A stretch of 35,980 nt of DNA from a virus. The stretch spans positions 1 to 35,980 of IMG/VR virus record IMGVR_UViG_3300020122_000696; one strand, 5' to 3'. Below, one piece after another: positions 12,333-20,811 of this stretch (positions are counted from its first letter, which is position 1; every line of letters starts with the position of its first letter). The position numbers were made by a program, and so were the translations under genes. Under the pieces are notes generated by a model. It saw nothing but the letters and a program-made list of their open reading frames with translations, was not told the origin of the DNA and did no database searches.

Positions 12333-14166
12333 TCGGAATTCTTTTAATGCCTGCGCGTTGCGCTGCGATCGCTCGCGCCCGGCCGTCGACTTCGATGATG
12401 TTGTTGTCGGCGTCGCGTGTCTCGAGCACGGGCTCAACCGGTTTGCCTTTCTTATAGGCCTCGGCCAACTTCTGCACGTAAGTCTCGGTCTCGGCCGCGG
12501 TCATGCCGCGGGTTTGCTCACGGGTGGCCGCCAGGCTTTCGGCGTCGACGCCCCAACGCGTCGCGAGATCCTTCGGCGTGATCGTGGTTTGGACTCCGCG
12601 GCTGGTCGTCTGGTCGAGCGACTGATTCAGCAGCGAGAACAGATCGTTTTCTTCGGGCTTTGCCGCCGCCGCGGGTTTCGGTGCGGGCTTCGGCGTTTCT
12701 TTGGCAGCTTCCGCGGCCGCCGGCGGTGGTTCGTTCGTGCCTGGTGCGGGCGCGTTCGGATCCGCCGAGCGCAAGCCGGCCCGCTGATAAGGTTCGAATT
12801 TTCCGCCGACGTATTTGCCGAGCGGCGTGCCGTTCGAGCGCAGCTCGCCCCAGGCCGTGCCCTTCGAGTCGGCGGCTTCAAATTTCTTGAAGTCGTCCGG
12901 TGTGACTTCTCCGGTGCGATAGCGTTGCCAGTTGTTGGTGACCGCTTCGAATTCCTGCGCCGCGGGATCGTACTTGTAGCCGCGGATCGCCGTCGACTTC
13001 ACCGGCGTAAAGCCCTCGGGAAGCTTCGGCGCGGCCGTGGTGCCCTGGTTGCGCAGCGAGACGCCGGGCTGCAATGGTCGGCCGCCGAGCGCTTCGCTGA
13101 GTTGTTGCTCGAGGACGGCGGGCGCCACCTTGGGAGTTGGCGCTTCGAGCGGCTGCGCCGTTGACATATCGAGCTTCACCGGCGCAGTCGGGCGTGGCGT
13201 GACAGGTGCCGGACCTGCAGCAACGGCCGGTTCGGCCACTTCGCCCGGCAGCATCAGGCCCTGGCGCGGCGGCATGATGCGTTCGATGGAAGGCCGCGCG
13301 GTGACGCCAGGTATCGGCTGCTGCGGCACGATCACTTCGGGCGAAATTTGTCCGGGCAAGGTGCGCGCCGGGCTCACCAGCGCCGGGTTGAGCTGCTCGG
13401 GCGCGGGTGTCGCCGGCAGTGGTGCGCCCGCATTGACGGGCGGTGCTTCCGGCAGTGGCGCGCCCGGATAGACCGGCTTTGGCAGACCGTAATCACGGCC
13501 AGGGATCTTGACGTTCACGGCCTCGGCTGCGTCCGCCGGCGTGAAGAGATTCACGATCGGCTTAACTGGTACGAGCTTTTGGTTGATCGCCGCCTCGGCG
13601 CTGCGAGCTGCGAGCCGGACTGGTGCGGTGCGAACCGTGGACGGGATGGCGTCGATCGCCGCGGTGCCGCCCTTCGCTGCACCATAGCCACCGGCGAGCG
13701 AAGCAATATCGCCAGCGAGATCCGCCTGGTCGGGCGTTGCTCCGAGTGCAGTCGCGCCAGCCTTGCCTGCAGCTCCGCCTGCAGCTCCGCCGGCGAGTGC
13801 GAGACCGGTCGCCAGCGGTGCCCCTGCAGCTGCGATCGGAAGTGCGGGCGCAGTGAGCGATCCGCCGCCGGTCATGATGCGATGCAGGCCCTTCGCGATA
13901 TTGCCCGACAGGATGTCTTTGACTCCGCCGCCGATCTCGCCGAACGAAGCCTTATCCCACTCAGCCAGGCCGCCGGCCAGGCCTGCGCCTTCGCCTGCGC
14001 CCGGCATACTTTTGCCGTGCTGCTTTTCGAATTCTTTTGTCTTTTCCCACCAGCTCTTTTCGTGCGGAGCTTCGCCGATCGGCGTCGCGGTCGACATATC
14101 GAGCGCGACCGGACCTGCGTCGATCGGCTTGGCGGTCGACATATCGAGCGTGACTTGGGCGGGCAT
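12292..14166 (-). CDS. Candidate ejection protein with ParB-like C-terminal domain
   Basis: 624 aa. The N-terminus has two copies of LDMSTAxPI (residues 7-15 and 22-30) and a third (LDMSTAQPL) near residue 333. Residues about 75-165 are Ala/Gly-rich and hydrophobic (AAGAPLATGLALAGGAAGGAAG), as in membrane-penetrating phage internal proteins. The middle is Pro-rich and disordered. The last 70 residues (YVQKLAEAYKKGKPVEPVLE, IIEVDGRARAIAAQRAG, IPIIVRRV) match the core of ParB/sulfiredoxin-like domains (I..l...G...P...V.DG..RA.AA...G...IPvIv). Its position after the head-completion and injection genes suggests a virion protein delivered into the cell. Confidence 0.6.
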   Translation of the reverse strand: MPAQVTLDMSTAKPIDAGPVALDMSTATPIGEAPHEKSWWEKTKEFEKQHGKSMPGAGEGAGLAGGLAEWDKASFGEIGGGVKDILSGNIAKGLHRIMTGGGSLTAPALPIAAAGAPLATGLALAGGAAGGAAGKAGATALGATPDQADLAGDIASLAGGYGAAKGGTAAIDAIPSTVRTAPVRLAARSAEAAINQKLVPVKPIVNLFTPADAAEAVNVKIPGRDYGLPKPVYPGAPLPEAPPVNAGAPLPATPAPEQLNPALVSPARTLPGQISPEVIVPQQPIPGVTARPSIERIMPPRQGLMLPGEVAEPAVAAGPAPVTPRPTAPVKLDMSTAQPLEAPTPKVAPAVLEQQLSEALGGRPLQPGVSLRNQGTTAAPKLPEGFTPVKSTAIRGYKYDPAAQEFEAVTNNWQRYRTGEVTPDDFKKFEAADSKGTAWGELRSNGTPLGKYVGGKFEPYQRAGLRSADPNAPAPGTNEPPPAAAEAAKETPKPAPKPAAAAKPEENDLFSLLNQSLDQTTSRGVQTTITPKDLATRWGVDAESLAATREQTRGMTAAETETYVQKLAEAYKKGKPVEPVLETRDADNNIIEVDGRARAIAAQRAGIKRIPIIVRRVPKVSPVQ

Positions 14167-15690
14167 CTATTCTGCGAGTCCGAGATCCTCGCCTTTGGCG
14201 TTGGTGTAATGCAGTTTCTTGTCGGATCCCATCGCGGTGTGCGTGGCGCCAGTGGGTGCGGCCGGCTTCGTGGGCTGCCCGCTTTTCATCTCGTCCATCT
14301 CGACCGGCTGGAAGTTCGCGCCGTAGGTCTGGTTGATGGTCTTGAGCGAGTTGTTGTATTTCAGCTTCGAGCCGTCGGCCTGAATCTTCTGGATCTCGGC
14401 CATGTCGTCGAGCACGCTGCTCGGAATCGATGCGCCGGTGAGTTGCTTGCCGACGTGGCCCATCATGCGCTGCCACAGCGAGCCGCCGCCGGCATACTGC
14501 TCGATCTCGGCCTGGTTGATGCGGTGCACGCCCTGCGAGGTCGTGATCTGCAGCGTGCCTTCCTCGGGGATGACCTGGTAGGCGACGACGTTGCCCTTGG
14601 TCGCTGCTTTCATCATGGCGTTGAGCCGCTGCGTCACCGATTGCGCCTGCGCGTAATCCTCGCCGGCTTTGGCCGCCTGAGCGCTGGCTGGTGCGACCAG
14701 GTGCGGCGGAACTTGCGCGAGTGCCGCATTCGATCCGCGCGCCGTCTTTGCTTCCTGCGCAGCTCGAGCGGCGCCTTCTGCGGCCGCGACTTCGACCTTC
14801 CCGCGCTGAATGTCGGGGTTGGTCGCGACCGCGACGTCTTTTTCGACCGCGCCGACCTGTGTGCCGGCTTCTTTGATCAGCTCCTTCGCGCCATCGATGT
14901 CGCCGTTCATGATCGCGTTGTGAATGCCGGCCTTGGTCCGCTGATTCAGCGAGCCATACTTATTGGCGGGCGCGATCGCGTCGACCTGGTCGAGCAGTGA
15001 CTGCGGGTTCGCCTTGTAGGCGTTCATCACGCCGGCTTTGTTGCGCGCGAGAAAAGCGTCGGCGTTGTCCTTCGCCGCCTGCGCGTTGTTCTTATCGGTT
15101 TCCGCCTGCTCTTTGGCGCGCGAGAATTGCACCGACTCGAGCTGGTAACTCTTCTTAAAATTGTCGAGGCCTGCGCGCAGGCTTTTCGGATCCGTGCCGG
15201 CTTGCTGCAGGAGTTGCTGCGCGGCTTGCGCGTGCTGCGGATCCAGATCGCCAGAAGTAACCGAATCTTTCAGCGCCGATTGAATGTGCGGCACGAGCTG
15301 CTCGTCGGGCACGGCCTCGGCAGCGTCGAAGCGCCCGAGCATGCGATCGGTTTTCTTTTGCTGCAGCGTGAAGTCCGACTCGCTGAGCGCGTTTTTCTCC
15401 TGCTGGCGCGCCATCAGCGTCTGCGCGACCGTGTTCGCGGCGGCGCCGGATCCGCCGGCCGAGAGCACGCCCTTCACGAGCGAATCGGTGTCTTTGCCGT
15501 CCCAGCTTTTCCAGGCGTCGGTGACGGCCTGGTTGTCTTTGAGCTTCTGCTGGTTCTCCTGGATCTGCTGCTGCTGGATCTGCTGCTCGCCGAGCAGGGA
15601 CTTCATGCGCATTGCGTTCGAATACTGCGTCAGCGCGTCAGGAGATTGCGCCGGGTGAACGTCGAGAGCGGGAAGAGGGATAGAAGCCAT
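14167..15690 (-). CDS. Candidate virion ejection protein, helical, 507 aa
   Basis: Begins MASIPLPALDVHPAQSPDAL and quickly becomes long Gln/Ala-rich helices (QQIQQQQIQENQQKLKDNQA, then further Ala/Lys/Glu-rich coils to about residue 400), with a compact end that holds TTSQGVHRINQAEIEQY and RMMGHVGKQL. Composition, size and place between the 15700 and 12292 genes resemble P22 gp16/gp20-type and T7-like internal proteins ejected with DNA. No enzymatic motif is seen. The stop abuts the next start (14166/14167). Confidence 0.55.
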   Translation of the reverse strand: MASIPLPALDVHPAQSPDALTQYSNAMRMKSLLGEQQIQQQQIQENQQKLKDNQAVTDAWKSWDGKDTDSLVKGVLSAGGSGAAANTVAQTLMARQQEKNALSESDFTLQQKKTDRMLGRFDAAEAVPDEQLVPHIQSALKDSVTSGDLDPQHAQAAQQLLQQAGTDPKSLRAGLDNFKKSYQLESVQFSRAKEQAETDKNNAQAAKDNADAFLARNKAGVMNAYKANPQSLLDQVDAIAPANKYGSLNQRTKAGIHNAIMNGDIDGAKELIKEAGTQVGAVEKDVAVATNPDIQRGKVEVAAAEGAARAAQEAKTARGSNAALAQVPPHLVAPASAQAAKAGEDYAQAQSVTQRLNAMMKAATKGNVVAYQVIPEEGTLQITTSQGVHRINQAEIEQYAGGGSLWQRMMGHVGKQLTGASIPSSVLDDMAEIQKIQADGSKLKYNNSLKTINQTYGANFQPVEMDEMKSGQPTKPAAPTGATHTAMGSDKKLHYTNAKGEDLGLAE

Positions 15691-15699
15691 AGGTTTTTA

Positions 15700-16887
15700 T
15701 CAGCTGGCCGCGGGGATCGGCCCGATGCCGCCCTTGTTGAGTAGCTGCGACATCATCAGCAGCTGGCCGAGGTTGCCCGTGAGACCGCTCAGCCCGCTGC
15801 CGTAAGCGTTGGCGCCGCCCACGTAGCCGCTCGCGGTGGCCGCGGCCGCGTTGTTCAGGTTCTGGCCGATGGCGTTCGAGCCGCCGAGCAGGATGTTGCC
15901 GACATTCTGGCCGAAGCCGAGGCCAGCCGAATTCAGTTGGCCGGCCTGCGTCTGGCCCATGCCGGCGAGCGAGGCGAGGCGGTTCCACTGGTTGGCCTGA
16001 TTTTGCTGGAAAATGTTGTAGTTCTGCTGGTACTCGCCCAGCGAGCGCCCGTAAACGTTGGCGTACTCGTTTGAGGCCAGGCCTTGCGCGTAATCCTGCT
16101 CGGCTTTCGCCGTGTTGCCGGAAAGCAGGCCGCCGCGCGCCGCGGCGGAATTCTCGAGGGCGCCGAGGCCTTGCGACATGCGGAACTTGTAGCCGGGATC
16201 GTTCTGTTCGGTGACGTCGGTGGGCGCAACGAAGGGCGTCGTCCAGGGTGCGAACGGTTGCAAATTGCCGCCCAATGGCCCGCCAGGCCCACCAGGAGCG
16301 CCAGAGGCTGCACCAGGGGCGCCAGGGGATCGAGGGGCGCCCGTGCTGGCGCCCGGCGCCGGCATGCCAAAAGTGCCGCCCATCACGGGCGTGCCGTTGG
16401 ACTGACCTGGGAATGCGGTTTCCCCATCCGTGCCGCGCACGGGCTGCATCGGGCTGCCGGTGGAAGCGCCAGGATGCGGACTGAGGCCCATCATCGAGAA
16501 CTGGCTGCCGTTTGTGCCATTCGGGCCAACCATGCCGGGATTCGGCGCGCTGGGCACAGTCGAGGTGCCGCTGGCAGGGAAGGGACTTCCCGGCGTGATG
16601 CCACTCGAGGGCGACGGCAAGCCGAGCAGCTGCCCGAGCGCGAGCTCGGCGGATCCGCCGGTCTGCAGCCAGGGCGCCGCGTTGGTCTGCGATTGCTGCC
16701 ACTGCTGCATCTGAAACTGCAGCGCTTGTTGCTCGGCTTCGAATTGGAGTTCGGCCGCGCGGTTGGCTGCGTTGGCTTGCGTAGAAGCGGCATTGCCGGC
16801 CGCGTTGGCCGAGAGCGCCGCGCCGCCGAGCGCGCCGCCCGCACTGAGGGCGCCGAGGCCGAGAGCTAATCCGGTGGCAATGGGCAT
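15700..16887 (-). CDS. Candidate DNA-injection/internal virion protein, 395 aa
   Basis: The N-terminus is hydrophobic and Ala/Gly-rich (ATGLALGLGALSAGGALGGA), then helical Gln-rich (EAEQQALQFQMQQWQQSQ), then a long Gly/Pro/Ser linker (about 100-215), a conserved-looking block (DPGYKFRMSQGLGALENSAA ... GEYQQNYNIFQQNQ) and a Gly/Asn/Ala-rich end. The DPGY.FRM.QG motif is common in phage virion proteins annotated as injection or internal proteins. It precedes two other candidate ejection proteins, as P22 gp7 precedes gp20 and gp16. Confidence 0.6.
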   Translation of the reverse strand: MPIATGLALGLGALSAGGALGGAALSANAAGNAASTQANAANRAAELQFEAEQQALQFQMQQWQQSQTNAAPWLQTGGSAELALGQLLGLPSPSSGITPGSPFPASGTSTVPSAPNPGMVGPNGTNGSQFSMMGLSPHPGASTGSPMQPVRGTDGETAFPGQSNGTPVMGGTFGMPAPGASTGAPRSPGAPGAASGAPGGPGGPLGGNLQPFAPWTTPFVAPTDVTEQNDPGYKFRMSQGLGALENSAAARGGLLSGNTAKAEQDYAQGLASNEYANVYGRSLGEYQQNYNIFQQNQANQWNRLASLAGMGQTQAGQLNSAGLGFGQNVGNILLGGSNAIGQNLNNAAAATASGYVGGANAYGSGLSGLTGNLGQLLMMSQLLNKGGIGPIPAAS

Positions 16888-16891
16888 GGTT

Positions 16892-17323
16892 TTATAGGGC
16901 TTTCTGGAAACTGACTTCGACCTGCTTGTAATTCAGAGCTTCGTAAGCTCGGCCAACTTCCGCGGTGGGCGCGGTGAATTGCATGTACTTCGCGCCGAAG
17001 CTACGCGCCATGCGTTCAGCGCCGCGCAGCAGCTGCAGCGCCGTAAAGCTCGAGCGAAATTCCGGCTCGACATACCACATCACCTCGCCGGCAGTCAGCT
17101 CGCCGGAAAAGTAGTGCGGGAAGACGATGAACGCGAGCAGGCCGATCAGCTTCTCATCTTGTTCGGCGACCAGGATCATGCCCTTGGTGAGGACATCGAG
17201 CGCGAGCTTCGCGGTCTGCTCGGGGTTGTCGCCGACTAGATCCTTGTAAGGGCCTTCGCGCAGCGAGCGCGTGCCCATCTCGACGATGCGCGGGATGTCG
17301 GTCTCGATTGCTTCGCGGATCAT
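16892..17323 (-). CDS. GNAT-fold protein in the structural operon
   Basis: 143 aa from MIREAIETDIPRIVEMG; an upstream in-frame ATG at 17398 would add 25 residues and overlap the previous gene. The N-terminal strand-helix, the central strands (GMILVAEQDEKLIGLLAFIVF, split here by position) and TAGEVMWYVEPEFR followed by a helix and KYMQFTAP are the GNAT layout. The acetyl-CoA loop, normally Q/RxxGxG/A, reads RSSFTA here, so acetylation is doubtful. Small GNAT-fold genes recur among podophage structural genes; the role may be structural or host-modifying. Confidence 0.6.
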   Translation of the reverse strand: MIREAIETDIPRIVEMGTRSLREGPYKDLVGDNPEQTAKLALDVLTKGMILVAEQDEKLIGLLAFIVFPHYFSGELTAGEVMWYVEPEFRSSFTALQLLRGAERMARSFGAKYMQFTAPTAEVGRAYEALNYKQVEVSFQKAL

Positions 17324-17367
17324 GGGCTTGGTCGATTGCCAGCGAAACGGAGGCCACTCACGGACGG

Positions 17368-17640
17368 TTAAAACGGGCTCAACGGGATACGCACCCATGT
17401 GTTCGCCTGTGGGCCTCTGGTCTGGTTGGTGTTCACGCAGAGATAGAGAAAATTCTGGTCGAAAGCGATTTGCCCGGCGATGCCTTGATCACTCGACGAT
17501 GTCGGCGGCGTTCCCACTACCGGCGAAGTGAGACGCGCCGCGACCAGCGTGAACCACTGGTACCAAGATTTCTGAGGCTTATCGCCCTCGAGAAAAACCT
17601 GCTCGCGCGGCGGCGCCGGCTGGAAGCGGGGAACGGCCAT
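17368..17640 (-). CDS. Small structural-operon protein, 90 aa
   Basis: MAVPRFQPAPPREQVFLEG, then KSWYQWFTLVAARLTS and a C-terminal part with FLYLCVNTNQ and TWVRIPLSPF. This pattern (Pro-rich start, W..WF..L helix, closing strand ending in a WVR-like motif) recurs in small proteins encoded beside head-completion or fibre genes in phages. It could be a tail-needle-adjacent or fibre-attachment protein. Three nt separate it from the gp10-like gene. Confidence 0.55.
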   Translation of the reverse strand: MAVPRFQPAPPREQVFLEGDKPQKSWYQWFTLVAARLTSPVVGTPPTSSSDQGIAGQIAFDQNFLYLCVNTNQTRGPQANTWVRIPLSPF

Positions 17641-17643
17641 TGC

Positions 17644-19476
17644 TTAAGCTCTTTCCGCCAGCTCTTTCGGCAGCCGCTTGCTGCCCGAGCCCGTCGGGCC
17701 TTTCAGATAGCTGTCAATAAAGCGCCAGGGAATCGGATCGGTCACCACGCCCTGCATCACCCAGTCGCGCGCTTTGCCGAGCCGGCGCACCACTACGCGG
17801 CGCGTATAGTCGCCCGCCTGGCCGCAGTCGATCCAATTCTCGGCCGAGAAGGTGTGCCCGCTATCCTTCGACCAGTTCATCATGATCTGCGGACCACGGG
17901 CGAACATGCCGCTCGGTGTCACCTTCTCGATCCCGTGTCCGCTGCCGACGTCGGTGATGAAAAACGTCCAGATCGAGCGACCGGTCGACGAGACCATCTG
18001 CGCCGCGTTTGGATAGTTGCCGTTAAAGGTCACCGGCGCCGCCGCCAACACGCCGATCGTCGAGACGATCACCTGCCACGACGTGCCGGCAAGGGGATCG
18101 TTGAAAAACAATAGGCCAGGCGTCGCCGTCGCCGGTGCCAGCACGGTCTGCAGGATCCCGACGTCGTTCACACTCAGTTGCCAAACGACGTTATTCGCAT
18201 CAGCCAGGTAAAACACCGTCGGGATCCCGGTACCTTGCAGAGGCGGCACTGGGCCGAGGCCGGTCTCGAGATCGATCTCCCACTGCGAAACGAAGAGCCA
18301 CTCGAGTTCCTGCGAAACATGCGGCGCGCGGCGCAGCCGGCGGATCGGGTTGCCGTTGTCGGTCACGAACTGATAGGTCGAGCCGACCAGCTGCGGAATC
18401 GCCATCTGGTAAACGTTGCCGGTCGTGGGATCGCCCACCAGGTGCTGGCCAAAATTAAAGGTGTGATACATCGCGCGGTGTTGGGTGTACTTGCCGAGCT
18501 TCGTGTCCCAATAGCCGCGCTCGCCCCACTGGCTGGTGGCCGCGTCGTACACCCAAGTTTTCCCGGCCGTGGGAAATGAGAAGACCACGAACTCGTGTCC
18601 CTGGTCTTGGTAGGAATAGGCGACGCAGTCGGCGATCGTCGAGTAACCCTGCATGGCGAGCTCGATCGCGTGATTCGAGACGCGCACCGGCTGGAAGCCG
18701 TTCGCGCGCCGCACCACGCCGTTGCCGCGCTCATCCGAGCCCAGCCAGAAAAGCGAGTTGTCGGCCTTCGCGATAGCGTTCGCCGCCGCCAGGCCGCTTT
18801 CGATGTACGAGCCCTCGATCACGTCGTAAGGAAAGGGAAAATTGCCCGAGTCGTAATAGGGCTGAATCGCGTTTGGGCCAAAGACCCAGAGGTTGCGATG
18901 GTCGACAAAGATCGCGAGAATCTTGTCGGTAAACACCGAGACCACGGTCGCGCTCGTGCCTGGCCAGGTCGTCGCGTCAAGCGGCGCCGAGGCCTGGATC
19001 TTGTTCGAGTTCGCATTCAACGCGATAAAAAAGCCGTCGGAGTAGCGCACCTGCGAGACCGGCGCGCCGATCGTCGGCGTGACTTCAGTGAGCGTGTTCG
19101 CGTTCAGATCGAAGACATAGGCGCGCTGTTGAGAAGCGATCAGCAGCTGCGAACCGCCGCCCGCCATCGAGACGGGCAAGCCATCGGAGGGCAGGGGAGT
19201 GCCGCCCGAGCGATTGGTTTGCCCGCCGCCGGCGAGGAGCTCCCAAAGAATCGTTCCCTGTACCACGAACGTGCGGCCGAGCACCGTGATCGCGCCGCGC
19301 ATCGGAGCGGCGCCCAGCTGGTACGCCAGGTTCGTGCCTGGCGTGCAATACATGGCGAACGCGCTGCGCCCCATCTGACTCTCGATCGACTCGAGGTAGA
19401 GGTTCATCAGCGTCTGACAATCGGCGTTCACCGATTGCGAGCGGTAGGAAGGTCCGCAAAATCCGAAGCGTGCCAT
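17644..19476 (-). CDS. P22 gp10-like packaged-DNA stabilisation/tail hub protein
   Basis: 610 aa. Opens RFGFCGPSYRSQSVNADCQT followed by LMNLYLESI, the start pattern of gp10-type head-closure proteins, and continues as beta-rich repeats (propeller-like; VFGPNAIQPYYDSGN, GSDERGNGVVRRANG, VYDAATSQWGERGYW). It would bind the gp4-like ring under the portal and seal packaged DNA. It is longer than P22 gp10 (472 aa), with an added C-terminal region (from about 400: VFYLADANNVVWQL, IEKVTPSGMFARGPQ). Gene order right after gp4-like supports the call. Confidence 0.7.
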   Translation of the reverse strand: MARFGFCGPSYRSQSVNADCQTLMNLYLESIESQMGRSAFAMYCTPGTNLAYQLGAAPMRGAITVLGRTFVVQGTILWELLAGGGQTNRSGGTPLPSDGLPVSMAGGGSQLLIASQQRAYVFDLNANTLTEVTPTIGAPVSQVRYSDGFFIALNANSNKIQASAPLDATTWPGTSATVVSVFTDKILAIFVDHRNLWVFGPNAIQPYYDSGNFPFPYDVIEGSYIESGLAAANAIAKADNSLFWLGSDERGNGVVRRANGFQPVRVSNHAIELAMQGYSTIADCVAYSYQDQGHEFVVFSFPTAGKTWVYDAATSQWGERGYWDTKLGKYTQHRAMYHTFNFGQHLVGDPTTGNVYQMAIPQLVGSTYQFVTDNGNPIRRLRRAPHVSQELEWLFVSQWEIDLETGLGPVPPLQGTGIPTVFYLADANNVVWQLSVNDVGILQTVLAPATATPGLLFFNDPLAGTSWQVIVSTIGVLAAAPVTFNGNYPNAAQMVSSTGRSIWTFFITDVGSGHGIEKVTPSGMFARGPQIMMNWSKDSGHTFSAENWIDCGQAGDYTRRVVVRRLGKARDWVMQGVVTDPIPWRFIDSYLKGPTGSGSKRLPKELAERA

Positions 19477-19486
19477 AATTCAGCGA

Positions 19487-19771
19487 ATGAACCGGCGCGG
19501 CTTTCTCTCACTTCTCGGCATGGGCGTCGCCGGCATTGCACTCGAGCAAGCGATTCCGCTCGGCCGCGTGTGGTCGTTTCCGAAAGAGATCGTCATCGCG
19601 GCTTTGTCTGAGAAAGAATTCGAGGACCTATACATCCGGCCGGCGGCGGAGCAACTCGTGCTCGAAGCTTTTAAAATGCCCTGGATCTCGGCGGAAGCGC
19701 TCGAAGTTCTCGAGAAGAATCTCTTAATCCAACCCTACCGGCCCGCCGGCTCGTCGGTCAGCCAGTTGTAA
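19487..19771 (+). CDS. Tat-signal-like small protein on the opposite strand, 94 aa
   Basis: N-terminus MNRRGFLSLLGMGVAGIAL has the twin-arginine motif (R-R-G-F-L) and a hydrophobic h-region, so Tat export or a Tat-like membrane anchor is likely. The rest is a small helical domain (LSEKEFEDLYIRPAAEQLV, then AEALEVLEKNLLIQPY). It starts 10 bp from the start of the gp10-like gene on the other strand, and its end overlaps the gp4-like gene end by 37 nt. A cATAATt box just upstream could be a -10; no -35 is clear. Function unknown. Confidence 0.65.
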   Translation: MNRRGFLSLLGMGVAGIALEQAIPLGRVWSFPKEIVIAALSEKEFEDLYIRPAAEQLVLEAFKMPWISAEALEVLEKNLLIQPYRPAGSSVSQL

Positions 19772-20511
19772 AGATCCATTTTCGGGTTGACCAGCGCGGG
19801 ATCGCAGGCCGCCACCGGCGGCCGGTAGTTCATCGTCTTGATCTCGCCGATCGTGTCCTCGGCCGTTTTCAGCACCATCGGATAGCGCGCCGGCTCGCCG
19901 GGGAATTCCGGCATCAAGTCTTTGGCCAGGTTGAAGCGAATTCCTTTCGCGTAAGCCGGCGGCAGCGCGTATTGCGTGACCAGATCCGGAAACTGCGTGA
20001 GCAGCTGCGGAATGTAGAGCGCGAAGTTGACGGTGACCGTGGGGATCGGCCAAAAGTTGAGATTACGCAGCGGATTCGCGCAATCATCCCAGACGCGCTC
20101 GGGCAGCCCGCCTTGCGTGTTCTTCACCGGAATGTCGCGCCAGCCATAAGGCTCACTGATCGCGCTCACCATGTCGAGCGCAAGCTCGATCGGCTGCGTC
20201 GATCCCGGCTGGCTGATGACGCTCACTGCATTGATCTTCGCCGGCCGCACGATGTTGACATCGCCAGTCGGGCCGACCGAATAGGTTTGTTTCAGCGTCA
20301 GCGGCGCGAAGAGGTAGCGCTGCAGGCCGGGAATCATCCACGATTGCGCCTGCCAGGTGTCGACCATCTGATTCAGGATGGCGAGCGCGTCCTGGTTCTC
20401 GGCCGCGGTCGGCAGCTCGCCCGACCCGAGCGCCCCGATCAGGCGCAGGGCGCTATTGATGTAATCCTGCGCCGACCAGAACAGGCCCGGCGCAAGAATT
20501 GGGGTTGCCAA
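19735..20511 (-). CDS. P22 gp4-like tail accessory (head-to-tail ring) protein
   Basis: 258 aa. The N-terminal helical block (SAQDYINSALRLIGALG, ENQDALAILNQMVDTWQAQ) and a beta part (QTYSVGPTGDVNIVRPAKI) match the gp4 family, which adds to the portal after packaging and receives gp10. The C-terminal block PPAYAKGIRFNLAKDLMPEF is typical. Longer than P22 gp4 (166 aa), as in many distant relatives. Its position just before the gp10-like gene is the P22 order. Confidence 0.75.
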   Translation of the reverse strand: MATPILAPGLFWSAQDYINSALRLIGALGSGELPTAAENQDALAILNQMVDTWQAQSWMIPGLQRYLFAPLTLKQTYSVGPTGDVNIVRPAKINAVSVISQPGSTQPIELALDMVSAISEPYGWRDIPVKNTQGGLPERVWDDCANPLRNLNFWPIPTVTVNFALYIPQLLTQFPDLVTQYALPPAYAKGIRFNLAKDLMPEFPGEPARYPMVLKTAEDTIGEIKTMNYRPPVAACDPALVNPKMDLYNWLTDEPAGR

Positions 20512-20514
20512 GGG

Positions 20515-20757
20515 TTACTCGATGTCCTTGAGCGTGTACTTCGACTTCGCGGCTGGTTTGCTGGCGGCTTTGTCTTGCTCGGGCGAGTCCGCGATGATGT
20601 CGTTGCCGGCTTCGTCTTTGCCGATCACCTTCGGGTACTCCTGGTGCTCGTACTCTTTTTCGACGTAGCCGGAAGGCTCGCCGGGCTTCACGCTTGCAGG
20701 GGCAACGTAATCGTGATGCCCTTCGGTTCCGGGCGGTTTGTCTTGTGCTGGTCGCAT
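20515..20757 (-). CDS. Hypothetical protein, 80 aa
   Basis: Starts MRPAQDKPPGTEG behind AGGAG. Low-complexity, charged sequence with a central YVEKEYEHQEYPKVI motif that resembles YVPVQYKHEEFPRML in the next gene upstream (20812-21237). The two may be related short structural-operon proteins. No enzymatic feature. Confidence 0.55.
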   Translation of the reverse strand: MRPAQDKPPGTEGHHDYVAPASVKPGEPSGYVEKEYEHQEYPKVIGKDEAGNDIIADSPEQDKAASKPAAKSKYTLKDIE

Positions 20758-20811
20758 GTTGCGAATCTCCTGGTGTGATTTGTAGAGCACGCCCTGGCGG
20801 GCGCCTGGTTC

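Noticed and set aside
13348-15000. 550-codon plus-strand frame
   Set aside because: Runs antisense across two Ala/Gln-rich virion genes and has Arg/Cys-rich, low-complexity composition and no ribosome-binding site.
18595-19611. 338-codon plus-strand frame
   Set aside because: Antisense to the gp10-like gene with Arg/His-rich shadow composition; the Tat-like gene in this area uses another frame.
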